From Rathayibacter sp. SD072 (lineage in GTDB: Bacteria > Actinomycetota > Actinomycetes > Actinomycetales > Microbacteriaceae), in assembly GCF_017355185.1 (NCBI RefSeq), contig NZ_JADILJ010000027.1, forward strand, positions 1 to 47,021: a stretch of 47,021 nucleotides of DNA, read 5' to 3'. Numbering within the stretch: position 1 is the first letter of the stretch; every line of letters starts with the position of its first letter. Below are positions 26,656 to 34,666 of this stretch, piece by piece. The position numbers and the translations under genes were made by a program. The notes beneath the pieces are model-generated. The model worked only from the letters and a program-made list of their open reading frames with translations. It did no database searches and was not told the origin of the DNA.

Positions 26656-27539
26656 GAGGCGTCCTTCCCTGAGGGGGTCGTGCTCGTGAGCTGCACCACG
26701 AGCTGCTGGAGGGAGACGGGCTCGAGCTCGAGCCCTGCGGCTGCGGCCTGGGCCCGGCCCGAGTGGTCGAGGCGGGGGAGGGTGGCGGAGGCGAGTCCGC
26801 CGACGCCGCTGCGCGAGAGCACCTCGCGACCGGACGTGAACGCGTCGACCGCGCTGCGCGTGCCGACCACCGTGGCGGCTGAGCCGCGCAGCTCCTCCGC
26901 ATCGCTGTCGACGACGAGCCGACCCTCGTCGAGGACGAGGACGTGCTCGAGGAGGCTGCTGACCTCGTCGATCAGGTGCGTGGAGAGGACGACCGTGCGG
27001 GGGTGCTCGGCGAAGTCGGCGAGCAGGCGGTCGTAGAAGAGCTGGCGGGCGACGGCGTCCAGACCCAGGTACGGCTCGTCGAAGAAGGTGAGCGGGGCGC
27101 GCGAGGCGAGGCCGACGATCACCCCGACAGCCGAGAGCTGCCCTCGCGAGAGCTTCTTGACCCGGCGGTTCAGCGGCAGTCGGAAGTCGCTCGCGAGCTC
27201 GTGCGCGAAGGCGTCGTCCCAGCCCTCGAAGAACCACTGGGCGCTGCGCAGGACGTGCTTCACCTGGAAGTCCTCGGGGTACTTCTGGCTCTCCTTGATG
27301 AAGCAGGTGCGGGAGAGGACGGCGGCGTTCTCGACGGGAGCCGCCCCGAAGACGCGGATGTCGCCGGAGCTGGCGAACTCCTGACCGGTGAGGAGGGACA
27401 TGAGCGTCGTCTTGCCGGCGCCGTTGCGGCCGAGGAGGCCGTGGATCCGGTTCTCGTCGAGGGCGAAGCCCACGTCGCGGATCGCGTGCATGCTGCCGTA
27501 GTGCTTGCTGAGGCCGGCGACCTCGATGACCGCGCTCAT
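26652..27539 (-). CDS. ABC transporter ATP-binding protein (Ytr/BcrA-like)
   Basis: 295 residues. Walker A is [16 protein letters not shown], the signature is the variant LSRGQLSAV instead of LSGGQ, and Walker B is [12 protein letters not shown], followed by the H-loop in [10 protein letters not shown]. The first 200 residues are the nucleotide-binding domain; the last 90 are an unassigned C-terminal part. Start and stop overlap the neighbouring genes by four bases each, so the three form one translationally coupled operon. Probably part of an exporter. Confidence 0.9.
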   Translation of the reverse strand: MSAVIEVAGLSKHYGSMHAIRDVGFALDENRIHGLLGRNGAGKTTLMSLLTGQEFASSGDIRVFGAAPVENAAVLSRTCFIKESQKYPEDFQVKHVLRSAQWFFEGWDDAFAHELASDFRLPLNRRVKKLSRGQLSAVGVIVGLASRAPLTFFDEPYLGLDAVARQLFYDRLLADFAEHPRTVVLSTHLIDEVSSLLEHVLVLDEGRLVVDSDAEELRGSAATVVGTRSAVDAFTSGREVLSRSGVGGLASATLPRLDHSGRAQAAAAGLELEPVSLQQLVVQLTSTTPSGKDAS

Positions 27540-27892
27540 CGCGATCCCCCTTCGCTGATCATGGTGGCGAGCTCCTCGCGGGTGAGGCCGAGCTTGGCGG
27601 CCTCGGCGAGCAGCGGTGCGACGAACTGGTCGCGGAACTGCGTGCGGCGCTTCTCGACCAGCCGGTCGCGGGCGCCCTCGGCGACGAACATGCCGATCCC
27701 CCTCTTCTTGTAGAGGACCCCGTCGTCGACGAGCAGGTTCACGCCCTTCCCGGCGGTGGCCGGGTTGATGCGGTGGAACGCGGCGAACTCGTTGGTCGAG
27801 GGGACCTGGGTCTCTTCGGGGAGCGCCCCCGCGATGATGTCGTTCTCGATCTGCTCGGCGATCTGCAGGAAGATCGGCCGTGAGTCGTCCAT
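27536..27892 (-). CDS. GntR-family regulator, YtrA type
   Basis: 118 residues: a winged-helix domain (about 6-75: PIFLQIAEQIENDIIAG, VPSTNEFAAFHRINPATA, GIGMFVAEGA) with only a short C-terminal dimerisation helix pair, as in the YtrA subfamily that controls ABC exporters. AGGAAGGAG lies seven bases before the ATG. It is the first gene of the operon. The palindrome at 27924-27949 is the likely autoregulatory operator. The effector is unknown. Confidence 0.9.
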   Translation of the reverse strand: MDDSRPIFLQIAEQIENDIIAGALPEETQVPSTNEFAAFHRINPATAGKGVNLLVDDGVLYKKRGIGMFVAEGARDRLVEKRRTQFRDQFVAPLLAEAAKLGLTREELATMISEGGSR

Positions 27893-27923
27893 GGGTGCTC
27901 CTTCCTGCTGGCCGTTGGTTGCG

Positions 27924-27949
27924 TGGTTAGTTGGTGCAGTAACTAACCA
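27924..27949 (-). promoter_or_regulatory. Palindromic operator upstream of the GntR-ABC operon
   Basis: TGGTTAGTT - 8 nt - AACTAACCA: two perfect 9-bp arms located 32 bases upstream of the gntR ATG. It is A+T-rich compared with its surroundings. It is the expected position for binding by the YtrA-type regulator. Confidence 0.72.
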
Positions 27950-28003
27950 AGCAGGTCGGGGCTCCGCTGTCAACCGCGGCTTCGGGGGAGGGGTGGGCGA
28001 CGG

Positions 28004-28009
28004 GTACAC
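28004..28009 (+). promoter_or_regulatory. -10 box (TACACT) of tRNA-Arg
   Basis: TACACT fits TANNNT and lies 11 bases before the mature tRNA 5' end. Confidence 0.5.
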
Positions 28010-28020
28010 TGGCTCGGCCA

Positions 28021-28092
28021 GCCTCTGTAGCTCAATGGAAGAGCGACTCCGTCCTAAGGAGCAGGTTGGGGGTTCGAGTCCCTCCAGGGGCA
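28021..28092 (+). tRNA. tRNA-Arg (anticodon CCT)
   Basis: A 72-nt cloverleaf: acceptor GCCTCTG/CAGGGGC (one G-T pair), D-stem GCTC/GAGC, anticodon loop GTCCTAA with T33 and anticodon CCT (reads AGG), T-loop TTCGAGT. Discriminator A is followed by an encoded CCA (28093-28095). The first anticodon-stem pair is A-C, and position 32 is G, which is uncommon. Confidence 0.96.
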
Positions 28093-28381
28093 CCACGCAT
28101 CGCCGCAGCGACCCCTGCCCCTGCCGGAGACGAGCGCCGGATCGGCGCCGCTCCCGTCTTCTGAAATCCGGTCAGGCGACGAGCACCGGCTCCGTGGAGC
28201 GGCGCTCCCTCCGCGACCCGAGGACCTGCTCCGCCCACGGAGTCGATGAGGAGCGGAGCGCCGCATCCCGCGGGCCGTGAGCGTCGCACTGCTCGCACGC
28301 CCTCCCAAGAGGGCATGTCTCAGACGGCGGACGTTCGCCAGGATGGGGACGGTCTGCGGGTAGGGAACCCGCTGGTCGGGG

Positions 28382-30439
28382 GTGGATGTGGGAGCGGCCG
28401 GTCAGTCCGCCGGGCTGGAGGAGCGACGACTCCGCGCGGTGGCCGCGGAGCACGATCGTCTGGCCTCGGAGGCGCGGCACGCCGCGGAGCGCTGGATGAT
28501 CGCGCACAGGACCGAGCGTCAGGTTGCCGGCAGTCTTGCACCGCTCTCCGCCGCCGGGTACACCTTCCTGCATGACCGCGGATGGCCGGGGTCGCGCTCT
28601 CGAGCGCAGATCGATCACGTGCTCGTCGGTCCGGGTGGACTCTTCATCGTGGACACCAAGGCCTGGGCGGACGTCGAGATCTCGGCGGGTCGGATCTTCC
28701 GCGGTCAGGCGGACGTCACGGATGACCTCGAGGGACTGGCGGACGTCGGCTACCGGACAGAGGCGGTGATGGCGGACCTGGGTCTGGCTCCCGGCGAGGT
28801 GCACGTGCTCGTCGTGCTGGCCGGGCGCAGCACGCCCGCCGTCGAAGTGGGCGGCGTGGTCGTCATCGGCGAGAAGCGGGCCGCTCTGCACATCAACTCG
28901 CGAGGCCGTCGGCTCACGGACATCCAGGTGAACGCGGTGCTGACCGCCGCCCTCGGCCACTTCCCGGTTCTAGGGGCGTCGCCGGTCCCTGTGGACGCGG
29001 CCATCCCCGATCCTGTGATGGCGGAGTCTGAGCCGGAGCCGCTGCTCGACGTCGAGGAGGTGACGGAGATCCTCCTCGCCGGGCTCCTCGCTGCGCCCAT
29101 CGAGGAGTGGATGGCGTTCCTCCATCCCGGTCAGGCCAGGCTCGTCCGCCGCGGCTTCAACGGACCCGCACGCATCCGCGGGGCTGCGGGGACCGGCAAG
29201 ACCGTCGTGGGTCTGCATCGCGCGGCGTACCTGGCTCGCTCGCAGCGCAGCAGAGTGCTCGTCACCTCCTTCGTGCGGACCCTGCCCGAGGTGCTGGGCG
29301 CGCTTCTGGCCAGACTCGCTCCCGATGCCGTCGACTCGGTCGAGTTCGCGGGCGTCCACGCGTTCGCTCTGCGGCTCCTCGCGGAACGGGGCATCCGCGT
29401 CCGCCTGGACGGTGCCCAGGTCGAATCGGCCTTCTCCTCGGCGTGGCTGCGCGTCGGCGCGGGTGGCGCCCTTTCTGCGATCGAGCCGAACCCCCACTAC
29501 TGGCGGGACGAGATCGGCTACGTCATCAAGGGCCGAGGCCTGACGCGGTTCGACCAGTACGCGGACCTCGTCAGGACGGGCCGCCGCCGCCCGCTCGCAG
29601 TCGATCAGCGGCGCGAGGTGTGGCGTCTGTTCCTGGCCTACGAGGCGGGGCTCCGACAACGGGGTGTGCACGATTTCGGCGACGTCATCCTGCACGCCGA
29701 GGCCTCGTTGCGTGCGACGCCTCTCGAGGAGTACGGCGCGGTGATCATCGACGAGGCGCAGGACCTCACCTGCGCGATGGTGCGCATGCTGTTCCTGCTG
29801 ACCGGCGACAGGGCCGACGGGCTCACCCTGATCGGGGACGGGCAGCAGACCATCTACCCGGGCGGGTTCACGCTGACCGAAGCCGGCGTCTCGATCGCGG
29901 GGCGGGGCGTCGTGATGTCGACCAACTACCGCAACACGAGGGAGATCGCCGAGTTCGCGGCAGCCCTGGTCGCGGGCGACGAGTTCGCGGACATCGAGGG
30001 GGACGTCGGCGGTCGCGACCTCCTCGGCGAGGTGCCGCGGTCGGGACCGGTTCCCGTCTCGCGGAGCTTCACCGCTCGCGCGGCTCACGATCGGGAACTG
30101 GTCGAGCACGTCACGGGCCTCGACTGCCGACCCGGCGATGTCGGCGTCCTCTGCCTGACGAACCAGGGGGTGAGGGATGCGATCCGAGTGCTCAGCGGAG
30201 CGGGGATCCCCGTCCTGCAGCTGACGGAGTACGCAGGGCTGCCCGTCGACGCGGTCAAGGTGGGCACGATCAAGCGGGCGAAGGGTCTCGAATTCAAGCA
30301 CGTCCTCCTGCCGCGCGTGCCGCCGCCTCTCCTCGAGAGCGCCGTCTCCGAGGACGAGACGTGGACCATCCGCCGGCGCGAGCTCTACGTCGGGATGACC
30401 CGGGCGCGCGACAGTCTCTGGATCGGGGCGTGTCCCTGA
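28382..30439 (+). CDS. NERD-nuclease / UvrD-like helicase fusion
   Basis: 685 residues. The N-terminal NERD domain (about 38-170) shows PD-(D/E)xK-type residues: Glu45, Asp78 in QIDHVLVGPGGLF, and Asp91-Thr-Lys93. The SF1 helicase follows: Walker A GAAGTGKT (about 267-274), Walker B VIIDEAQDLT (about 454-463), TNYRNTREIAEF, KGLEF (about 634) and GMTRARDSLW near the end. It probably processes DNA; a housekeeping repair role and a solitary defence role are both possible. It stands alone downstream of tRNA-Arg after a 289-bp gap. The start is uncertain: GTG 28382 has only a weak Shine-Dalgarno, and a later start is possible. Confidence 0.88.
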   Translation: MDVGAAGQSAGLEERRLRAVAAEHDRLASEARHAAERWMIAHRTERQVAGSLAPLSAAGYTFLHDRGWPGSRSRAQIDHVLVGPGGLFIVDTKAWADVEISAGRIFRGQADVTDDLEGLADVGYRTEAVMADLGLAPGEVHVLVVLAGRSTPAVEVGGVVVIGEKRAALHINSRGRRLTDIQVNAVLTAALGHFPVLGASPVPVDAAIPDPVMAESEPEPLLDVEEVTEILLAGLLAAPIEEWMAFLHPGQARLVRRGFNGPARIRGAAGTGKTVVGLHRAAYLARSQRSRVLVTSFVRTLPEVLGALLARLAPDAVDSVEFAGVHAFALRLLAERGIRVRLDGAQVESAFSSAWLRVGAGGALSAIEPNPHYWRDEIGYVIKGRGLTRFDQYADLVRTGRRRPLAVDQRREVWRLFLAYEAGLRQRGVHDFGDVILHAEASLRATPLEEYGAVIIDEAQDLTCAMVRMLFLLTGDRADGLTLIGDGQQTIYPGGFTLTEAGVSIAGRGVVMSTNYRNTREIAEFAAALVAGDEFADIEGDVGGRDLLGEVPRSGPVPVSRSFTARAAHDRELVEHVTGLDCRPGDVGVLCLTNQGVRDAIRVLSGAGIPVLQLTEYAGLPVDAVKVGTIKRAKGLEFKHVLLPRVPPPLLESAVSEDETWTIRRRELYVGMTRARDSLWIGACP

Positions 30440-30503
30440 CTCGGCGCGTCGACGCTGTCGGCTCTGCGGAGGACACGCCTGCGGTACCTCCCGGCGGGTC
30501 CGG

Positions 30504-31136
30504 CTACGAGGCGAGTGCGGCGCCCGCGACGGCCGAGGAGCCCAGGTCGCTCTTCGGGAGGGCGGCGCCGGTCGAGACGGCGTCGATCCACTCGTCGGTG
30601 GTGCCCACGGCAGCGAAGTTCGAGTTGAGCAGCGCGAGCAGTGTGGTGTGGACCGTCTCGGCGTCGACGGAGCCGGCCGCGTTCGAGATCGCGATGGCGC
30701 CGGTGGCGTCCGAGAGGACCTCGGCGGTCAGCCCGTGCGTCTCGGCCTCGGCGGCCGAGGCGAGGATGCAGTTGTTGGTCATGTAGCCGACCAGGGTGAT
30801 CGTGTCGACGTCGCGCTCGCGCAGCCGGGCGAGCAGATCGGTGCCGGCGAAGACGGTGCCGTACTGCTTGGTGATCGACGTCCACTCGGTCGTGCGGCGG
30901 CGCTCGATCTCGGGGTGCAGCGCGAAGCCCTCGGTGCCGGGCGCGAAGACGGGAGCGCCCTCGCCCGCGCTGTGCTGGAAGACGGCGATCGGGAGGCCGG
31001 CGGCGGTCGCGGCGTCGATCGCGGCGGCGATCCGGGGGAGCGAGGAGGCGTGCGGCGGGAAGCGGATCTCGAGAGGTCCGGCGAAGTACTCCTGCTGGAC
31101 GTCGACGAGGATCAGGGCGCGGCGGGGTGCGGTCAT
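30504..31136 (-). CDS. Isochorismatase-fold cysteine hydrolase
   Basis: 210 residues. The catalytic triad of the family is in place: Asp12 (ILVDVQQEY), Lys90 (WTSITKQYG) and Cys123 (GYMTNNCILAS), with the cis-peptide region just before the cysteine. The family includes isochorismatases, nicotinamidases and N-carbamoyl amidases; the substrate cannot be told. The ATG at 31136 has GGGAG upstream. It is divergent from the GlxA-type regulator, which may control it (inference). Confidence 0.88.
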   Translation of the reverse strand: MTAPRRALILVDVQQEYFAGPLEIRFPPHASSLPRIAAAIDAATAAGLPIAVFQHSAGEGAPVFAPGTEGFALHPEIERRRTTEWTSITKQYGTVFAGTDLLARLRERDVDTITLVGYMTNNCILASAAEAETHGLTAEVLSDATGAIAISNAAGSVDAETVHTTLLALLNSNFAAVGTTDEWIDAVSTGAALPKSDLGSSAVAGAALAS

Positions 31137-31251
31137 GGTGGTGTCTCCCAGGGGTCGGGGCGGTCCTCCGATCCTCGTGGTCGGCTCGGGCCCCGACCAG
31201 TGGCACGCAGGCGGCTCTACGATGGATTCGGGCCAATCGGAGGAGATCACC

Positions 31252-32196
31252 GTGCGCATCGCGATCCACGCCGTCGACGGCGTGACGATGTTCCACCTCT
31301 CGGTGCCGCAGATGGTCTTCGACGAGGTGCGGCGGCTCGGCCTCGCCGAGTGGGAGACGCTCCTGTTCGCCGACCGGCCGGGGTCGATCCGCACGGCGGA
31401 GGGCTACACGATCGGCGGGGTGCGCGGGCCGGAGGCGGCCGCAGCGGCCGACCTCGTGGTGATCCCGTCCTGGATCGACGACGGCCGGGCGCCCGGCGCG
31501 ACCCTCTCGCGCGTGCTGCTCGACGCGCACGAGCGCGGCGCGAGGATCGCGGGCCTCTGCCTCGGAGCGCTCGTCCTCGCCGACGTCGGACTGCTCGACG
31601 GTCGCGCGGCGGTCACGCACTGGCAGGCGGCGGCGGGGATGGCGGCGCGCCACTCGTCCATCGAGGTCGACGCCACCGCGCTCTACCTCGACCTCGGCGA
31701 CGTGCTGACCTCTGCGGGCACCGCCTCGGGGCTGGACGCGTGCCTGCACGTCGTCCGCGGCGCGCTGGGAGCGGAGGCGGCCAACCGGGTCGCGCGCAGT
31801 CTCGTCGTCGCGCCGCACCGCGAGGGCGGGCAGGCTCAGTACATCGAGCGGCCGCTGCCCGAGGAGCCGACGGACGACCGCATCGCGCGCGCCTCCGCCT
31901 GGGCGCTGGCGCACCTCGACGAGGAGCTGGGCGTGGATCGGCTGGCGGCCGCGGCGCTGATGAGCCGGCGCTCGTTCGTGCGGGCGTTCCGCGCGGCCAC
32001 GGGGACCACTCCGGCCGCCTGGGTGCGCTCGCGCAGGCTCGACGAGGCGCGCCGGATGCTCGAGACGACCGACCTGCCGATCGATCGGATCACGACCGAC
32101 TGCGGGTTCGGGAGTCCGGTCACCCTGCGGCAGAACTTCGCGCAGGCGTTCGGCAGCACGCCGTCCGGCTACCGGCGGCGCTTCGGCGCAGCCTGA
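31252..32196 (+). CDS. GlxA-type AraC regulator (DJ-1/PfpI-like domain plus HTH)
   Basis: 314 residues. The N-terminal amidotransferase-like domain (1-190) carries IAGLCLGALVLAD with the nucleophile-elbow cysteine and THWQAA. The C-terminal AraC double helix-turn-helix runs from about 215 to 312 (DRLAAAALMSRRSFVRAFRAATG ... SPVTLRQNFAQAFG). GTG 31252 follows GGAGGAGATCACC; an in-frame ATG at 31222 is less likely. A TACGAT -10 candidate is at 31218-31223. The last 160 bp are partly duplicated at 35724-35862. Confidence 0.9.
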   Translation: MRIAIHAVDGVTMFHLSVPQMVFDEVRRLGLAEWETLLFADRPGSIRTAEGYTIGGVRGPEAAAAADLVVIPSWIDDGRAPGATLSRVLLDAHERGARIAGLCLGALVLADVGLLDGRAAVTHWQAAAGMAARHSSIEVDATALYLDLGDVLTSAGTASGLDACLHVVRGALGAEAANRVARSLVVAPHREGGQAQYIERPLPEEPTDDRIARASAWALAHLDEELGVDRLAAAALMSRRSFVRAFRAATGTTPAAWVRSRRLDEARRMLETTDLPIDRITTDCGFGSPVTLRQNFAQAFGSTPSGYRRRFGAA

Positions 32197-32337
32197 GCCG
32201 CAGGCGGGCGGCGATCGGCGGAACGTCCGCGCGCGCGAGCTCCTCCAGGAGAGCGCGTCGGGCGACGCGGCGCTGCGCCGATGCCTCCTCCGGTACGCGG
32301 CCACCCCTGACCGATGACGAACTCGTGCGCTCCGAGA

Positions 32338-32360
32338 GTTTGTATTGTCGATTGACAAAC
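32338..32360 (+). promoter_or_regulatory. Palindromic operator overlapping the sugar-ABC promoter
   Basis: GTTTGT (32338-32343) and ACAAAC (32355-32360) are inverted arms, with an inner TTGTC/GACAA pair. The right arm overlaps the -35 box, so a bound repressor would block the promoter. The A+T-rich palindrome recalls LacI-family sites (inference); no LacI gene is in the window. Confidence 0.55.
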
Positions 32361-32380
32361 AGCGGGCGCCGCCGCATCCT
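32352..32380 (+). promoter_or_regulatory. Sigma-70-type promoter of the sugar-ABC operon
   Basis: A perfect -35 TTGACA (32352-32357), a 17-nt spacer and the -10-like CATCCT (32375-32380), 53 bases before the ATG. Confidence 0.7.
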
Positions 32381-32433
32381 GATCTCATTCGCACACTGTC
32401 GTGCGATCCGGAGTGAGTATCGAAGGAGATGCC

Positions 32434-33729
32434 ATGCGATCGCTTACGCGTTCGGGGACCGCGCTGGGGCTCGTCGGCCTGACAGCGCTCCTGCTCAGCG
32501 CCTGCACGAGTGCCGGAGGGGACGAGGACGGACCCGTCACGCTGACCTTCTGGTCCTGGGCGCCGAACACGCAGGAGATCGTCGACGTCTGGAACGAGGA
32601 GAATCCCGACATCCAGGTCGAGTACACGGACGCGGGAGGCGGAGACGACTCGTCCGCCAAGCTCCTCACCGCCGCGCGGGCCGGGAACGCGCCCGACGTC
32701 GCGCTCGTCGAGTACACGACGCTGCCCTCGCTCATCGTCTCGGGAGTGCCCCGGGACATCACCGAGGACGTCGAGGACGTGCAGAACTCGTACACCGAGG
32801 GCACCTGGGCGCAGACCACCTTCGACGGTGCCGTCTTCGCGCTGCCGCAGGACGTGGGCCCCGGTGCGCTGATCTACCGCAGCGACCGGTTCGAGGAGCT
32901 CGGCATCGAGGTGCCGACGACCTGGGCTGACTTCCGTGAGGCGGCCGCCGCCGTCCGGGCCGCGGACCCGTCCACCTACATCGCGGCGATCCCCGCCGGC
33001 GAGCTCGGGTTCTTCGCCGGAGTCGCCGCCCAGGCCGGCGCCGAATGGTGGTCGATCGACGACGGCACGTGGTCGGTCGGGATCGACGCCGAGGAGTCGC
33101 TCTCCGTCGCCGACTACTTCCAGGCACTGGCGGACGAGGACCTGATCTCGACCGAGCCGCTCCTGACCCCGGAGTACAACAAGAAGCTCAACGAGGGCAC
33201 GATCCTGTCGTGGCCCTCGGCTCTGTGGGCACCGGGCGTGATCGAGAGCGTCGCGCCCGAGACGGCGGGATCGTGGTCGATGGCGCCGTCGCCGCAGTGG
33301 GAGGAGGGTGACGCCCGCGTCGCCTATCAGGGCGGCTCCGGCGTGATCGTCACCGAGGGGAGCGAGCACCCCGAGCAGGCCGCCGAGTTCGCCAAGTGGC
33401 TGAACGCGAGTGCGGAGGGGTCGGAGCTGGTGCTCACGAAGCAGAACGCCTATCCGGCGGCGATCTCGGGCCAGGAGCTCGCGGCCGAGAGCGAGCCGCC
33501 GACCCTGATGCCCCAGCAGACGGACTTCTACTCGCTGGCCGCGCAGATCTCCTCCGAGACCGTGCCCGTGATCTGGGGACCCAACGTCAACGTGGCCAAG
33601 TCGACTTTCGAGGACCGCCTCAACAAAGCGATCGACTCCGGCGGCTCCTGGCGCGACGCCTTCGTCGAGACGGCGGAGGCCGTGAGGGCCGACATGCGCG
33701 AGACCGGCTACGAGCTCGCCGAGGACTGA
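32434..33729 (+). CDS. Sugar ABC transporter solute-binding lipoprotein
   Basis: 431 residues. The signal peptide ends in the lipobox LLLSAC with Cys24. The mature part matches family-1 sugar-binding proteins: VTLTFWSWAPNTQEIVDVWNEENPDIQVEY at the first lobe, LPQDVGPGALIYRSDRFEELGIEVPTTW and ADPSTYIAAIP in the cleft region, and Trp-rich stretches (AEWWSIDDGTW) that suggest a carbohydrate ligand. GAAGGAG lies five bases before the ATG. The two permease genes follow at once. The ligand is unknown. Confidence 0.93.
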   Translation: MRSLTRSGTALGLVGLTALLLSACTSAGGDEDGPVTLTFWSWAPNTQEIVDVWNEENPDIQVEYTDAGGGDDSSAKLLTAARAGNAPDVALVEYTTLPSLIVSGVPRDITEDVEDVQNSYTEGTWAQTTFDGAVFALPQDVGPGALIYRSDRFEELGIEVPTTWADFREAAAAVRAADPSTYIAAIPAGELGFFAGVAAQAGAEWWSIDDGTWSVGIDAEESLSVADYFQALADEDLISTEPLLTPEYNKKLNEGTILSWPSALWAPGVIESVAPETAGSWSMAPSPQWEEGDARVAYQGGSGVIVTEGSEHPEQAAEFAKWLNASAEGSELVLTKQNAYPAAISGQELAAESEPPTLMPQQTDFYSLAAQISSETVPVIWGPNVNVAKSTFEDRLNKAIDSGGSWRDAFVETAEAVRADMRETGYELAED

Positions 33730-33730
33730 G

Positions 33731-34666
33731 GTGAGCACCTCCATCGGCTCACGCCCGCGGGCGGGGCGCTCACTGCGCCCGCGGCTCGCCCCGTACCTCT
33801 TCTCGGCACCCGCCGTCGTGCTCTACGTCGGATTCATGCTCGTGCCCATGGGCTACGCGGTGTGGCTCAGCCTGCGCGCCTACCGCCTGGTGGGCGGCGG
33901 CGTCCTCGGCACCCGGCAGAACGTCTTCGTCGGGCTGGAGAACTACGCGTCCGTCCTCACCGACCCGGAGCTGCTGGCGAGCCTGGGCAGACTCGCGGTG
34001 TACGGGCTGATCGCGGTGCCGATCACGCTGGGGCTCGCCCTGCTCTTCGCGCTGCTGCTGGATGTGCCGGCGGTGCGCGCCAAGAGGTTCGCCCGCACCG
34101 CGATCTTCGTGCCCTACGCGGTGCCCGGAGTCGTCGCCGCGCTCCTCTGGGGATTCATGTACCTGCCGAGCACCAGTCCGTTCTCGTACCTGACCCGGGC
34201 GGCCGGGCTCGGCACGATCCCGTTCCTCGACAGCCCGACCCTGTTCGGCTCGCTCGCGAACATCGCGATCTGGGGAGGGGTCGGCTTCAACATGATCATC
34301 ATCTACACGTCGCTCCGCGGGATCCCGATGGAGCTGTACGAATCCGCCCGGCTCGACGGGGCGAGCGAGACGCAGATCGCCCTGCAGGTCAAAGTGCCGC
34401 TGGTGATGCCCGCGGTCGTGCTGACCCTCGTGTTCTCGCTCATCGGCACGCTGCAGCTCTACGGGGAGCCCGCGACTCTGCAGCCGATGGCTCGCGACAT
34501 CAGCCAGACCTGGGCGCCCCTCATGACGATCTATCGGGATGCCTTCATCACCGACGACCTGCCCGCCGCGGCGGCGTCCTCGACGGTGCTGGCGCTGGGC
34601 ACGGTGCTGGTGTCGGCACTGGTCCTCGTCCTCGCGAACCGCCGGCAGAGGGAGGCGGTGAAGTGA
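33731..34666 (+). CDS. Sugar ABC transporter permease 1 (CUT1 type)
   Basis: 311 residues and six predicted membrane helices. The cytoplasmic EAA loop that docks the ATPase is present as YESARLDGASETQIALQVKVPLVMP. GTG at 33731 starts one base after the binding-protein stop codon. Its stop overlaps the second permease start (GTGA). It forms the transmembrane channel with the next protein. Confidence 0.93.
   Translation: MSTSIGSRPRAGRSLRPRLAPYLFSAPAVVLYVGFMLVPMGYAVWLSLRAYRLVGGGVLGTRQNVFVGLENYASVLTDPELLASLGRLAVYGLIAVPITLGLALLFALLLDVPAVRAKRFARTAIFVPYAVPGVVAALLWGFMYLPSTSPFSYLTRAAGLGTIPFLDSPTLFGSLANIAIWGGVGFNMIIIYTSLRGIPMELYESARLDGASETQIALQVKVPLVMPAVVLTLVFSLIGTLQLYGEPATLQPMARDISQTWAPLMTIYRDAFITDDLPAAAASSTVLALGTVLVSALVLVLANRRQREAVK

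Noticed and set aside
28093-28381. Attachment site or integrase remnant after tRNA-Arg
   Set aside because: No integrase fragment and no repeat of the tRNA 3' end was found elsewhere in the window; the gap shows only small hairpins.
32197-32337. Possible gene between the GlxA regulator and the sugar-ABC promoter
   Set aside because: Only 140 bp with no start, ribosome site or recognisable protein; probably intergenic.
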